Assembly: GCF_026427775.1 (NCBI RefSeq)
Contig: NZ_CP044532.1
Location: 4,030,001 to 4,094,000 of the forward strand
Source of the DNA: Arthrobacter sp. CDRTa11
Lineage (GTDB): Bacteria; Actinomycetota; Actinomycetes; Actinomycetales; Micrococcaceae
DNA length: 64,000 nucleotides
Direction of reading: 5' to 3'
The notes under the pieces were generated by a model. That model worked only from the letters and a program-made list of their open reading frames with translations, made no database searches and was not told where the DNA came from. Both the position numbers and the translations under genes were made by a program. Shown one piece after another: positions 9,676 through 18,793 of this stretch. Positions within the stretch are counted from its first letter, which is position 1. Each line of letters starts with the position of its first letter.

Positions 9676-9716
9676 CTCGCGTAGACAGGGCGTTAACACT
9701 ATGTAAACCGACTGGA

Positions 9717-9857
9717 TTGACGTTGCTCACAGTGCATGCCGAATGGTAACGTCTTTTTTGGGATATACATCCGGGATTTCCGCACAGGTCTCGTGCGGAG
9801 AGGAAAACCTCCTCAAACGGGTACATCTAAAACTTAACGTCTCCGGGGGGACACATA
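9717..9857 (+). promoter_or_regulatory. Leader and possible promoter of the LAxTG surface protein gene
   Basis: A TTGACG box at 9717-9722 could be a -35 element, though no convincing -10 follows at the standard spacing. A perfect hairpin with CCGCAC/GTGCGG arms lies at 9780-9798 in the leader, with no following T-run. The ribosome-binding site CGGGGGGA stands at 9844-9851. This intergenic stretch separates the AT-rich polysaccharide operon from the surface protein gene. Confidence 0.3.
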
Positions 9858-10445
9858 ATGAAAAAAACACTCGCAGCACTCGCGCTTGCCGGCTCCATTG
9901 CACTCATCGGCTCAGCACCGGCAGTAGCAGGCACCTACCCACCGCTTCCGCCCAATGCCGCCGTTTCTGACGGCACCGTTGGCCCGGGCGAAAGCTTCGT
10001 CTTCCGCGGCCAGGGCATGCAGCCTTTTGAAACCATCACCATCACCGTAACTCCGGGCAACCCGCCCGCAGCATCCGGTGCAACTTTCGGCGGCACCTCC
10101 GTTGTGGGAAAGATCCCGGTTTTCGCGGCCCAGACCTTTAGCACCACAGCAGACGCCCAGGGCGCCTTCTCTTACCCGTTGTCCATCAGCGACGCCGGCA
10201 CCTACTCCATCACCGCTACGGGTAATGAATCAGGCATCACCGTTGGTCCTGTCACGGTCACCGTGGCTGCTCCGCTGGCCAGCAGCGGTAACCTCGCCAA
10301 CTCTGGTGGTGGCGCCGCACTGGCCAACACCGGTGCCGACTCGGGCCTGATCCTCTGGACCCTGGTTGGCGGTGGCGCTCTTGCCGCCGGTGCAGCCTCT
10401 GTAGTTGTTGTTCGCCGCCGCGCCAAGACCGAGGCAGCAGCGTAA
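9858..10445 (+). CDS. Secreted wall-anchored protein with LAxTG-type sorting signal
   Basis: The 195-residue product has a classic Sec signal peptide (MKKTLAALALAGSIALIG, cleavage likely after AVAG near residue 25), an Ig-like beta-rich middle domain of roughly 100 residues (FVFRGQGMQPFETITI), a Ser/Gly-rich linker, and a C-terminal LANTG motif followed by a hydrophobic helix and an RRRAKT tail. LAxTG is the motif associated with class E sortases of high-GC Gram-positives, so the protein is probably covalently linked to the wall. No sortase gene is in the window. It starts behind a strong GGGGGGA site and is followed by a good terminator. Confidence 0.8.
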   Translation: MKKTLAALALAGSIALIGSAPAVAGTYPPLPPNAAVSDGTVGPGESFVFRGQGMQPFETITITVTPGNPPAASGATFGGTSVVGKIPVFAAQTFSTTADAQGAFSYPLSISDAGTYSITATGNESGITVGPVTVTVAAPLASSGNLANSGGGAALANTGADSGLILWTLVGGGALAAGAASVVVVRRRAKTEAAA

Positions 10446-10467
10446 CCGCAGCACCCACATTTACCAA

Positions 10468-10513
10468 AGAGGGTGGGTGGTACTCCGGGAAACCGGAGAA
10501 CCACCCACCCTCT
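10468..10513 (+). terminator. Rho-independent-type terminator after the LAxTG gene
   Basis: A long hairpin with arms AGAGGGTGGGTGGT and ACCACCCACCCTCT, continued by an inner CTCCGG/CCGGAG stem around a GAAA loop, begins 22 bp past the stop codon. The 3' side is followed by GCCTTTA, so the T-run is weak, as is common in high-GC actinobacteria. Confidence 0.75.
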
Positions 10514-10569
10514 GCCTTTAAGCCCTGATCACAGCCCGGAACCCGGGGCATGTGGTATCTATTAGTCCT

Positions 10570-10716
10570 ATGGGGAGAAATTGGCGCAGAACACCGTGGC
10601 AGTTCGACTTCTCCCTACCCCTCCCCCGCCCTCAGGCGCTCCCCTACATCCTTCTGGCGCTCCTTGCCATAGCCGCAGGGTCAACGGCCGTCCTGGCCCT
10701 TCTGAGAACCTCCTGA
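10570..10716 (+). CDS. Possible 48-residue single-span membrane protein
   Basis: An ATG at 10570 opens a 48-codon frame encoding a basic/aromatic N-terminus (MGRNWRRTPWQFDF), a proline-rich turn and one clear membrane helix (ALPYILLALLAIAAGS) ending in a basic tail. It lies seven bases before the VanZ gene start and could be co-transcribed with it. There is no strong ribosome-binding site and no recognised family, so it could be a chance frame; the well-formed positive-inside membrane topology argues for reality. Confidence 0.4.
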   Translation: MGRNWRRTPWQFDFSLPLPRPQALPYILLALLAIAAGSTAVLALLRTS

Positions 10717-10723
10717 GGCCTGT

Positions 10724-11170
10724 TTGAAGCATTTGGAAAACGTTCGGCTCTGGCGCATTGTTTTGTTGGCGATGTTCGTCCCGTTGGCACTGATCGCATT
10801 CTGGCCAAGCCCCATTGACCAGGCCGTATCCGGCGATCTCTCAAGAATCCTGAAATTCCTCCATGCCCACGGAATTCCGGCGTGGTTCAATTACAAATTC
10901 GTTGAAGCAGCAGCAAATGTGGTGCTCTTTATCCCGCTGGGGGTTGTGGCGGCACTGGGTTACACAGAAAAACGCTGGTGGCAAATTGGCGTCTTCGGCC
11001 TGGTGGTTTCCGGCTGCATCGAAGTGGGGCAGCTGCTGTTTCTTCACAACCGTTTTGCCAGTCTGCAGGATCTTGTCACAAACACCGGCGGTGCCGTCAT
11101 AGGGGCCCTGCTGGCCGCAGCAGCCCTTAAAAAGCTACAGGCCCGCCGCATCTCTGCGGCGGGCCTGTAG
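10724..11170 (+). CDS. VanZ family membrane protein
   Basis: A 148-residue integral membrane protein with about four helices. The segment EAAANVVLFIPLGVVAALGY is the VanZ-like motif, and QDLVTNTGGAVIGALLA is the conserved C-terminal element. Members occur in envelope and glycopeptide-resistance contexts, but the biochemical role is unsettled. The TTG at 10724 is used here; an internal ATG at 10772 is an alternative, since neither has a strong ribosome-binding site. Its last 12 codons, including the stop, lie inside a perfect 16-bp hairpin that probably terminates the convergent galU gene, so its C-terminus (ARRISAAGL) is partly dictated by that structure. Confidence 0.78.
   Translation: MKHLENVRLWRIVLLAMFVPLALIAFWPSPIDQAVSGDLSRILKFLHAHGIPAWFNYKFVEAAANVVLFIPLGVVAALGYTEKRWWQIGVFGLVVSGCIEVGQLLFLHNRFASLQDLVTNTGGAVIGALLAAAALKKLQARRISAAGL
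11135..11170 (-). terminator. Terminator of galU embedded in the 3' end of the VanZ gene
   Basis: A perfect 16-bp stem (CTACAGGCCCGCCGCA / TGCGGCGGGCCTGTAG) with a four-base loop covers the VanZ stop codon. Read on the minus strand, the stem is followed by CTTTTTAAGG, giving an intrinsic terminator with a T5 run for the convergent galU transcript. On the plus strand there is no T-run. Confidence 0.8.
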
Positions 11171-11190
11171 CGGCATCAGCGAGGCCAGGA

Positions 11191-12081
11191 TTAGCTGACG
11201 AAGCCCTTCATCCAGGTCTTCAGGTCCTCGCCGAACTCCACGCGCTCCGAGGCCAGCGTAATGACGGCCTTGAGGTAGCTGAGCTTGTCGCCGGTGTCGT
11301 AGCGGCGGCCCTTGAACACCACGCCGTACACGCCTGAGCCCTCGCCCTCACCGGCGGCCAACGTCTGGAGTGCATCGGTCAACTGAATCTCCCCGCCGCG
11401 GCCGGGCCCTGTTTTCTCCAGGATGCCGAAGACTGACGGGTGCAGCACGTACCGGCCGATCACGGCCAGGTTGGACGGCGCCTCACCCTGAGCCGGCTTC
11501 TCCACCAGGCTGTTGACGCGGACGTAGTCCTCGCCCTCAACTGGCGAAATGTCTGCGCAGCCATAGGCGCTGATCTGGGACGGATCCACCTCGATCAGGG
11601 CGATCACGGAACCGCCGGTCTTCTGCTGCACCTCCATCATGTTGGTAAGGAGGCACTCGGCCTCATCAATCAGGTCGTCGCCCAACAGCACGGCGAACGG
11701 CTCATTGCCAACGTGCTGGCTGGCGCACAGCACCGCGTGTCCCAGGCCCTTCGCTTCGCCTTGGCGGACGTAGTGGATAGGGCCGAGGCTGGAGGCGTAC
11801 TGCACGGACTCCAGGCGCTCTTTGTCGCCCTTCTTCTCCAGAGCGCCCTCAAGGCCCGGTTCGCGGTCAAAATGATCTTCCAGAGCCCGCTTGTTGCGGC
11901 CTGTGATCATCAGCAGATCGGTGAGGCCCGCGTTGACGGCCTCCTCCACCACGTACTGGATGGCCGGCCGGTCAACCACCGGCAACATTTCCTTCGGCAT
12001 TGCCTTAGTGGCGGGCAGGAAGCGAGTTCCCAATCCGGCAGCAGGAATGACGGCTTTGGTAATAGCTTTCCCCATTGTCAT
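11191..12081 (-). CDS. galU: UTP--glucose-1-phosphate uridylyltransferase
   Basis: A 296-residue nucleotidyltransferase that makes UDP-glucose from UTP and glucose-1-phosphate. The N-terminus has AVIPAAGLGTRFLPATKAMP followed by KEMLPVVDRP, the diagnostic GalU nucleotide-binding loop; VEEAVNAGLTDLLMITGR, LLGDDLI and VEKP follow in the usual order. The frame extends 12 codons upstream, but the ATG at 12081 starts closest to the conserved strand. It lies 39 bp downstream of the paa operon on the same strand and ends in a terminator inside VanZ. Its product feeds the UDP-glucose dehydrogenase and sugar transferase of the exopolysaccharide cluster. Confidence 0.93.
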   Translation of the reverse strand: MTMGKAITKAVIPAAGLGTRFLPATKAMPKEMLPVVDRPAIQYVVEEAVNAGLTDLLMITGRNKRALEDHFDREPGLEGALEKKGDKERLESVQYASSLGPIHYVRQGEAKGLGHAVLCASQHVGNEPFAVLLGDDLIDEAECLLTNMMEVQQKTGGSVIALIEVDPSQISAYGCADISPVEGEDYVRVNSLVEKPAQGEAPSNLAVIGRYVLHPSVFGILEKTGPGRGGEIQLTDALQTLAAGEGEGSGVYGVVFKGRRYDTGDKLSYLKAVITLASERVEFGEDLKTWMKGFVS

Positions 12082-12120
12082 AGCTGAACCATACAAATGA
12101 GAACGCGAACATAGCAATCT

Positions 12121-12900
12121 CTAGCCTGTAAACTTTGGCTCACGCTTCTCTTGAAAAGCCCGAAATCCTTCGGCATAATCGTCGCTTTTACAAAGCCGCG
12201 CCTGCTCCGAATTTTCCTCTTCCATGGCCCCCCACAAGCCCAGGCGCTGGTCCCGGATGTGCGCCACCAGCTCCTTGCTGGCGGTGAACGCACCAGTAGC
12301 ACCGGTGGCTACCTTCGCCACCACCGCCCGCGTGTTTTCCAGGAGTTCATCTGCCGGCATTGCCCGGCTGAACATGCCGTTCGCAACGGCTTCCGCGCCC
12401 GAAATCAGCTCTGCCGTATAGATCAGGTCCAGCGTCCGGTGCATACCCAGGCGCTCGGTGAAGTACCAGTGCCCGCCGGAGTCCAGCGTGGCGCCCAGCT
12501 TGGCAAACGGGGAGCCGAACTTGGCGTTCTCCGCCACGTACACCACGTCCGTGGCCAGCAGCAGGCCCAGCCCCACGCCCAGGCACGCACCGTGGGCGGC
12601 AGCAAACGTGGGCGCCGGGAAGGAGCTCATCTTCTTCAGCAGTGGCTGGACCAAACCGCCCAGGTAAGCGGCGGCGTCGTCGCTCTCCGGCCTCACGTGC
12701 GAGATGTCCCGGCCGGCGCAGAAGGCGCGGCCCTCTCCCCGGAGCAGCAGCGCCCGCACCTCACCGCGTGAGGCGGCGTCAGCAGCGGCGTCGTACGCGT
12801 TGGCCAGTTCCGCCAGCGCCTGCTCATCCAGCGAATTCAGCTTGTGCGGTGCGTCCAGCACCACCTCGGCAACACCGTTGTTGATGGAGAGGGAAATCAT
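12121..12900 (-). CDS. Enoyl-CoA hydratase/isomerase family protein, PaaG-like
   Basis: A 259-residue crotonase-fold enzyme. The oxyanion-hole segments RAFCAGRDIS and HGACLGVGLGLLLATD are present, and the position that is a catalytic glutamate in hydratases is aspartate here (KLGATLDSGGHWYF), as in the PaaG 1,2-epoxyphenylacetyl-CoA isomerase. It sits 30 bp downstream of paaE in the same operon, so ring-expanding isomerisation of the epoxide to the oxepin is the most likely job. A PaaF-like hydratase or other isomerase remains possible. It is the last paa gene before galU. Confidence 0.8.
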   Translation of the reverse strand: MISLSINNGVAEVVLDAPHKLNSLDEQALAELANAYDAAADAASRGEVRALLLRGEGRAFCAGRDISHVRPESDDAAAYLGGLVQPLLKKMSSFPAPTFAAAHGACLGVGLGLLLATDVVYVAENAKFGSPFAKLGATLDSGGHWYFTERLGMHRTLDLIYTAELISGAEAVANGMFSRAMPADELLENTRAVVAKVATGATGAFTASKELVAHIRDQRLGLWGAMEEENSEQARLCKSDDYAEGFRAFQEKREPKFTG

Positions 12901-12930
12901 CGAAGCTCCTGTTCTCAGAGGTACGTAAAG

Positions 12931-14157
12931 CTAGACGTCGAAGTCGACGGTGACTTCCGGGGTGGTGGGGTGGCTCTGGCAGGTGAGCACGTAGCCCCTG
13001 TCCAGTTCATCCTGCTCCAGCGCATAGTTTTCGTCCATCGCCACGCTGCCGGTGACCACCTTGGCCCGGCACGTGCCGCACACTCCCCCGGCACATGCGA
13101 ACGGCACGTCCGGGCGGACCCGCAGGGCCGCGTTGAGGATCGACTCCCGGGCATGCGTGGGGCTGGCCACCTCGCCCTGGAGGCCGTCCAGCTTGAACGT
13201 GATCTTGTACGTCTCTTTGGACTCATCCACCAGGACCGGCCTGCCGGCGTGGCCCTCCGGCCGGTCCGGCTTGCCCGACGTGAACAGTTCAAAGCGGATG
13301 TGCTCCGGCTGCACGCCGCGCTCGGCCAGGGTGTCCCGGCACAGCTGCACCAGCTCGAACGGCCCGCACAGGAACCACTCGTCCACATCGTCCGCGTGGA
13401 TGGCGGTGCCCAGCAGCTGCTGCAGTTTCTCGGCGTCGATCCTGCCGCTGAGCAGCGGCGCGATCCGCTGCTCCCGGGACAGCACGTGGTGGATGGCCAG
13501 CCGCTGCGGGTACTTGTCCTTCAGGTCCGCCAGCTCCTCCAGGAACATCACGTCCATGGCGGCCTTGTTGGCGTAGATCAGGTCAAAGCGGGTTTCCGGG
13601 CTCGCGGCCAGCAGGGTGCGGGCGATGGCGATCACCGGGGTGATCCCGCTTCCCGCGGCGATGGCCACAAAGCTGCCCGGCTCCCCCGCCAGGTCCTCCG
13701 GATGGTTCATCGAGTTCATGACGTTCTGGTCCACGAGGTTGCCGTCGCGGCCGTGCTTGGACACGAACGCGCCCATCGGGCTCATCACATCCAGCGTGTC
13801 CCCGGCCTTCAGCTCCGCATTGGCCCAGGTGGAGAACAGCCCGCCTAGATCCTTCTTCACGGCCACCCGGATCTCGCTGCTGCCGTCCTCAAACGTGCGC
13901 GGCTCCGCGCAGATGGAGTAGCTGCGGCGGATTTCTTTCGGCTCCCCGTTCTCATCCGGCAGCGTGGTGCGCAGGGCAACATACTGGCCGGGCAGGTAGT
14001 CGAACTGGCCGGCCAGCTCCCTGGGCACGTGGAAGCCCACCTCGATGGCGTCCTCGGTGAGCCGGCGCACCTCCTTGACGGCGAGCGTATGGAAGGACGG
14101 ACGACGGCGGCCGGTGGCCTGCGCCGATTCGGCGGCGGTCTGGCGGACAACAGGCAT
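12931..14157 (-). CDS. paaE: Phenylacetyl-CoA epoxidase reductase subunit
   Basis: A 408-residue flavin/iron-sulphur reductase that passes electrons from NADPH to the PaaAC di-iron core. The N-terminal half is a ferredoxin reductase module with the FAD motif RRSYSICAEP and the NAD-binding AAGSGITPVIAIART. The C-terminal 90 residues form a plant-type 2Fe-2S domain with cysteines in CAGGVCGTCRAKV and YVLTCQSHP. At about 50 residues longer than the E. coli enzyme, the extra length is mainly N-terminal (MPVVRQTAAESAQA). It follows paaD by 9 bp and precedes the PaaG-like gene. Confidence 0.95.
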   Translation of the reverse strand: MPVVRQTAAESAQATGRRRPSFHTLAVKEVRRLTEDAIEVGFHVPRELAGQFDYLPGQYVALRTTLPDENGEPKEIRRSYSICAEPRTFEDGSSEIRVAVKKDLGGLFSTWANAELKAGDTLDVMSPMGAFVSKHGRDGNLVDQNVMNSMNHPEDLAGEPGSFVAIAAGSGITPVIAIARTLLAASPETRFDLIYANKAAMDVMFLEELADLKDKYPQRLAIHHVLSREQRIAPLLSGRIDAEKLQQLLGTAIHADDVDEWFLCGPFELVQLCRDTLAERGVQPEHIRFELFTSGKPDRPEGHAGRPVLVDESKETYKITFKLDGLQGEVASPTHARESILNAALRVRPDVPFACAGGVCGTCRAKVVTGSVAMDENYALEQDELDRGYVLTCQSHPTTPEVTVDFDV

Positions 14158-14166
14158 GGGGCTTCC

Positions 14167-14739
14167 TTACAGGACTTTGAAGTAGTCGAACGGTTCCTTG
14201 CAGTCCTGGCACACGTACAGCGCCTTGCAGGAGGTGGAACCGAAGCGGGTGAGTTCCCTGGTGTTCAGGCTGCTGCACTGGGGGCACTTGACGGCCAGGG
14301 TCAGGCGGATGGGGCCTGCGTGACGTGCGGCTGTGGATTTTCCCGACGGCGGGGCGATGCCATACTCCTGCAGCTTGGCCTTGCCGGCCTCGGTCATCCA
14401 GTCCGTGGTCCAGGCCGGGGCGAGCACGAGGTCCACCTGGACGTTGCTGTAGCCCTCTTTGGCGAAGGCCGCCTTGAGGTCGTCTCGGATGGCGTCCATG
14501 GCCGGGCAGCCCGAGTACGTGGGCGTGATGGTGACCCTGACGGCGGGAGCTGCGGCACCGCCGTCGTGCGCTTCCACGATCTCCACCCGGCGCAGGATGC
14601 CCAGGTCCTCGATGGTGAGCACTGGGATTTCGGGGTCGACGACGGTGGCGGCGATGTCCCACGCCGTCTGCTTGGCCGTCTTCTGCCGCGGCGTCCGGGT
14701 CCTGGTGTCGAAATCTGAGATGTACACGGCGGTCACCAC
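14167..14739 (-). CDS. paaD: Phenylacetyl-CoA epoxidase assembly factor, MIP18-like
   Basis: A 190-residue protein with the DUF59/MIP18 domain at residues 25-120 (DPEIPVLTIEDLGILR, then TYSGCPAMDAI) and a C-terminal zinc/iron ribbon with CPQC and CQDC pairs, the standard PaaD architecture. PaaD is required for phenylacetyl-CoA epoxidation, probably by maturing the iron centre. Its start overlaps the end of paaC by seven bases. The ATG-proximal region MVTAVYISDFDTRTR has no homologous motif, and an internal start cannot be excluded. Confidence 0.93.
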   Translation of the reverse strand: MVTAVYISDFDTRTRTPRQKTAKQTAWDIAATVVDPEIPVLTIEDLGILRRVEIVEAHDGGAAAPAVRVTITPTYSGCPAMDAIRDDLKAAFAKEGYSNVQVDLVLAPAWTTDWMTEAGKAKLQEYGIAPPSGKSTAARHAGPIRLTLAVKCPQCSSLNTRELTRFGSTSCKALYVCQDCKEPFDYFKVL

Positions 14740-15668
14740 GTCGCTCCGGGGTATTCCCGGGCCAGGACCTGCATCTCGGCCAGGATGTAGCCCAGGTGTT
14801 CGGAGTGCTTGCCGTGGCGGCCGCCGCCGGGGGCAGCGGGAACGTCCGGCACCTCCAGCTCCGCTTCTGTGAACACGTCACCGGTGAGGCGGTCAAAGTT
14901 TTCCCTCAGGCTGGAAGGCGCGACGGCGGGACCGGTTTCAGCCAGGCGGGTGGCCAGCTCGTCATCCTCGAAGAGTTCGGCGACGTACGGCCACATCAGC
15001 TTGAGGCCGTGAATCATCCGCAGGCGCGACTCGTCAGTCCCCCCGGCCAGCCGGAGGACCCACTGGGCGCTGTGGTCCCGGTGGTAATCCACTTCCTTGA
15101 CGGCCTTGGCGGCGATGGCGGCGAGCGTTTCATCGGTTGATTCGGTGAGGCCGCGGTACAGCTCGAACTGGTAGTAGCTCACGATGAACTGCCGGGCGAT
15201 GGTGGCCGCGAAGTCCCCGTTGGGCTGTTCAAAGAGGTGGGCCGAGCGGAACTCGTGCTCGCGGCGGAAGTAGGCCAGATCGTCCTCGGTCTTGGCCGCG
15301 CCGTCTTCGCCAAGGGCTCCGCCGGCATAGCTGAGGAAGGAGCGGGCATGGCCCAGCTGGTCCAGGGCGATGTTGCCCAGGGCCACGTCCTCCTCCAGCT
15401 CGGGTCCGCGGGAGATCCAGTGGCCCAGCCGCTGGGCCAGGATCAGGGCGTCGTCGCCCAGGCGCAGCGCGTACTCGGCAACGTCCTGGTCCGGCCGGGC
15501 CAGGCCGGTGCGTACCTCCAGCGCGATGTCCTCGGGGCGCAGTGCGTTCCCCGGCGTGATGCGGGTGGCGGAGGCGTTGCTGTCGCCGCTGCCTGACGGT
15601 GCCGCCATGCCGGTAGAGATGTCTCCGTGGCCGCCTGCTGTTTCTGCCTTGGTTTCGGGGCTGCTCAC
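14733..15668 (-). CDS. paaC: Phenylacetyl-CoA epoxidase structural subunit
   Basis: A 311-residue ferritin-like subunit that binds and stabilises catalytic PaaA. Diagnostic segments are AEYALRLGDDALILAQRLG, GNIALDQLGHARSFLSYAG, KEVDYHRDHSAQWVLRL and the C-terminal YILAEMQVLAREYPGATW. The N-terminus has about 45 extra low-complexity residues (rich in Ser, Gly and Ala) compared with E. coli PaaC, so a later start is possible. It overlaps paaB by four bases and paaD by seven, indicating tight translational coupling. Confidence 0.94.
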   Translation of the reverse strand: MSSPETKAETAGGHGDISTGMAAPSGSGDSNASATRITPGNALRPEDIALEVRTGLARPDQDVAEYALRLGDDALILAQRLGHWISRGPELEEDVALGNIALDQLGHARSFLSYAGGALGEDGAAKTEDDLAYFRREHEFRSAHLFEQPNGDFAATIARQFIVSYYQFELYRGLTESTDETLAAIAAKAVKEVDYHRDHSAQWVLRLAGGTDESRLRMIHGLKLMWPYVAELFEDDELATRLAETGPAVAPSSLRENFDRLTGDVFTEAELEVPDVPAAPGGGRHGKHSEHLGYILAEMQVLAREYPGATW

Positions 15669-16041
15669 AGGTGCTTCACGCCTTCGCTCTTGGTGTAGTA
15701 CGTCGCATGCCGGTAGTCCTTGCCCTGCGGGGACTCGAAGAAGGAGCCCTTCGCGTCAGGATCACTCGCGGCGATGGCATCGGCCGGGACCACCCAGATG
15801 GACACGCCTTCGTTCCGGCGGGTGTACAGGTCACGGGCGTTGCGCAGGGCCATGGCGGCATCGGGTGCGTGCAACGATCCTGCGTGAACGTGGCTGAGGC
15901 CGCGGCTGGACCGGACAAAAACCTCCCACAGGCCCCAGGCGTTGCGGTCCGCGGCTGGCGAAACCTCGGGGCTGGCCTTGGGTGCCTCGCGCTTGATTTC
16001 GGTGGCCGAGCTGGCCGGCTCTTCCGGATTTCCGTGCGGGC

Positions 16042-16045
<4 letters not shown>
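15665..16045 (-). CDS. paaB: Phenylacetyl-CoA epoxidase subunit B
   Basis: A 126-residue small subunit of the epoxidase. After a disordered N-terminus of about 35 residues comes the conserved PaaB core: [39 protein letters not shown] and EGVSIWVVP. It has a structural role bridging PaaAC heterodimers. The gene overlaps paaA at its start (ATGA) and paaC at its end (ATGA), placing it in the middle of the coupled operon. Confidence 0.94.
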
Positions 16046-17070
<1,025 letters not shown>

Positions 17071-17106
17071 GGTTGCTCCTATGCATTGGCCTTCAGTGGC
17101 TCATTT

Positions 17107-17128
17107 ATTTACCGACCGTTCGTTCAGG
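17107..17128. promoter_or_regulatory. Candidate PaaR (TetR-type) operator
   Basis: The sequence ATTTACCGACCGTTCG followed by TTCAGG fits, at 13 of 16 fixed positions, the 22-bp PaaR operator ACTNACCGNNCG-NNCGGTNAGT that I recall for Corynebacterium glutamicum. It sits in the 149-bp divergent gap between paaA and an unknown plus-strand gene, the right place to repress paaA. No paaR gene is in the window. The consensus is from memory and was not checked. Confidence 0.6.
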
Positions 17129-17219
17129 ATATGCGGAAGCAGCGGGGACCGTCAAGCACGGCGGGCGCAGTCAGCCGCCGCATTCGTCGCCTTCGTCCTG
17201 GCGGGGGTCGAAGCCAGAT

Positions 17220-17657
17220 ATGCTCGCCCTTGAGCGATCACTCCACGAGACCCTCTCCACCGGACCCGAGGAGAGGCAGTTGTTCTATATCCAGAAGCAG
17301 GTGGCCCCAGGTCTTCATCCACCTCCATACCCTTGGCAGGCAGTTGTGCAATACACCCTCGTTCTGCAGTGGTCAGCCGACTCGTTAGCGGACTATGACG
17401 CCCTGATAGCCATGGAGGACGCGCTGGAGGGCGCGCTCCCCGCCGCCCACGGCTTCGTGGATGGGCACGACTTCGGCTCAGGCGAGATGAACATCTTTGT
17501 CTTCACCGATGACCCTCTCGAAGCGTTCAGGGACGCAGCGACGTACCTTGGTGCTGACCCAAGATGGGCCGAGGTGCGGGCGGCGTACAGGCCTACAGAA
17601 GGTGACGGCTACGTTGTCGTGTGGCCGGATACGCTTCAGGACTTCTCGGTGTTGTGA
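17220..17657 (+). CDS. Conserved-looking hypothetical protein, about 145 residues
   Basis: The frame is open from 17073, but the upstream part is low in hydrophobic pattern and overlaps the paa operator, so the ATG at 17220 (MLALERSLHETLSTG) is chosen. The product is soluble and acidic with a mixed alpha/beta pattern: VVQYTLVLQWSADS, DYDALIAMEDALEGALP and GSGEMNIFVFTDDPLEAFRD, then a C-terminal YVVVWPDTLQDFSVL. I do not recognise the family. It is divergent from paaA and might share its control region, but nothing links it to phenylacetate metabolism. Confidence 0.65.
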   Translation: MLALERSLHETLSTGPEERQLFYIQKQVAPGLHPPPYPWQAVVQYTLVLQWSADSLADYDALIAMEDALEGALPAAHGFVDGHDFGSGEMNIFVFTDDPLEAFRDAATYLGADPRWAEVRAAYRPTEGDGYVVVWPDTLQDFSVL

Positions 17658-17722
17658 TGCGTCGCGCCCTGCTCATCATCCTGGCAACGCTCGTACTCGG
17701 CTAAATTTCTTGGGGTCATGCC

Positions 17723-18739
17723 GTGGCCGTTCCCTCGCCTACGATGGGCATCGTGAAGATGGGGACCGCGGCCGCGTGGATGGAGAGGCACCAGATCGGG
17801 TTGTATCTCGCCGCGATCATCGGCGGCGGTGCGGCGGGATGGCTGGCACCCCACTCCGCCGGAGCCCTTGAGCAGGCGATCAATCCCGTCCTTGGCCTGC
17901 TGCTCTACGCCACCTTCCTGGGCATTCCCCTGGCCGCAATCGGCACTGCCATCAGGGATCTGCGGTTCATGGCCACGGTGCTGATCCTCAACTTCGCCGT
18001 GGTGCCCGTGGTGGTGTTTGCGCTGACCCGGTTCATCGCCGGTGATCAGGCCTTGCTGGTTGGCGTCCTCTTGGTCCTCCTGACGCCCTGCATCGACTAC
18101 GTCATCGTGTTCACGGGCCTCGCCGGCGGGGCGAATGACCGCCTGCTGGCTGCTTCACCGGTGCTGATGCTGGCGCAGATGATGCTGCTGCCGCTGTACC
18201 TGCTGGTTTTCGTGGGCCCGGATGTAGTGTCAGTGATCCACCCAGGCCCTTTCGTTCAGGCACTGGTGGGATTCATCCTGGTTCCTTTGGCCCTGGCCGC
18301 ACTCACCCAGGCACTGGCCCGCCGGGCGAAAGCGGGACGGGTCATCATGGCACTGATGCACACCCTGATGGTCCCGCTGATGATGGCAACCCTGGCAGTT
18401 GTTGTGGGCTCGCAGATTGTGGGAGTCCGGCACGAACTGGGCGCGCTTCTGGCGGTGGTTCCGCTGTATGCCGCGTTCCTGCTGGTGATGGTGCCCGTGG
18501 GAATGCTTGCGGCCAGGCAGGCCCGCCTGGACGTTCCCGCCACCCGTGCCGTGGTGTTCAGCGGGGCCACACGAAATTCCCTGGTGATCCTTCCGCTTGC
18601 GCTGGCTTTGCCCGAACCCCTGGCCCTGGCCGCACTGGTGGTGGTCACCCAGACCCTCGTGGAACTCATCGGCATGCTCCTCTACGTCCGGTTCCTGCCG
18701 CTCCTCATCCCGGCGGCCCGGCGCGAACAGCTCACCTAA
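17723..18739 (+). CDS. BASS-type transporter (bile acid:sodium / arsenic resistance-like)
   Basis: A 338-residue membrane protein with about ten helices, the BASS superfamily size. The stretch LLTPCIDYVIVFTGLAGGAN matches the crossover helix region of the arsenic-resistance-like branch, and VVFSGATRNSLVILPLALAL the second one. It would transport an organic anion or metalloid; the cysteine in TPCID is suggestive of, but not proof for, ACR3-like function. There are several possible starts (GTG 17723, ATG 17744, 17759, 17780), none with a clear ribosome-binding site. No ars regulator is adjacent. It ends at a hairpin shared with the convergent surface protein gene. Confidence 0.8.
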   Translation: MAVPSPTMGIVKMGTAAAWMERHQIGLYLAAIIGGGAAGWLAPHSAGALEQAINPVLGLLLYATFLGIPLAAIGTAIRDLRFMATVLILNFAVVPVVVFALTRFIAGDQALLVGVLLVLLTPCIDYVIVFTGLAGGANDRLLAASPVLMLAQMMLLPLYLLVFVGPDVVSVIHPGPFVQALVGFILVPLALAALTQALARRAKAGRVIMALMHTLMVPLMMATLAVVVGSQIVGVRHELGALLAVVPLYAAFLLVMVPVGMLAARQARLDVPATRAVVFSGATRNSLVILPLALALPEPLALAALVVVTQTLVELIGMLLYVRFLPLLIPAARREQLT

Positions 18740-18793
18740 GCCTTTCTGCAGGGCGGTGACTCCCCTGGGGGCGGTGATGAAGCCGGACGCAGG

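Noticed and set aside
12844..13848. 334-residue plus-strand frame opposite paaE
   Set aside because: No motif and typical high-GC antisense composition; paaE on the other strand is unmistakable.
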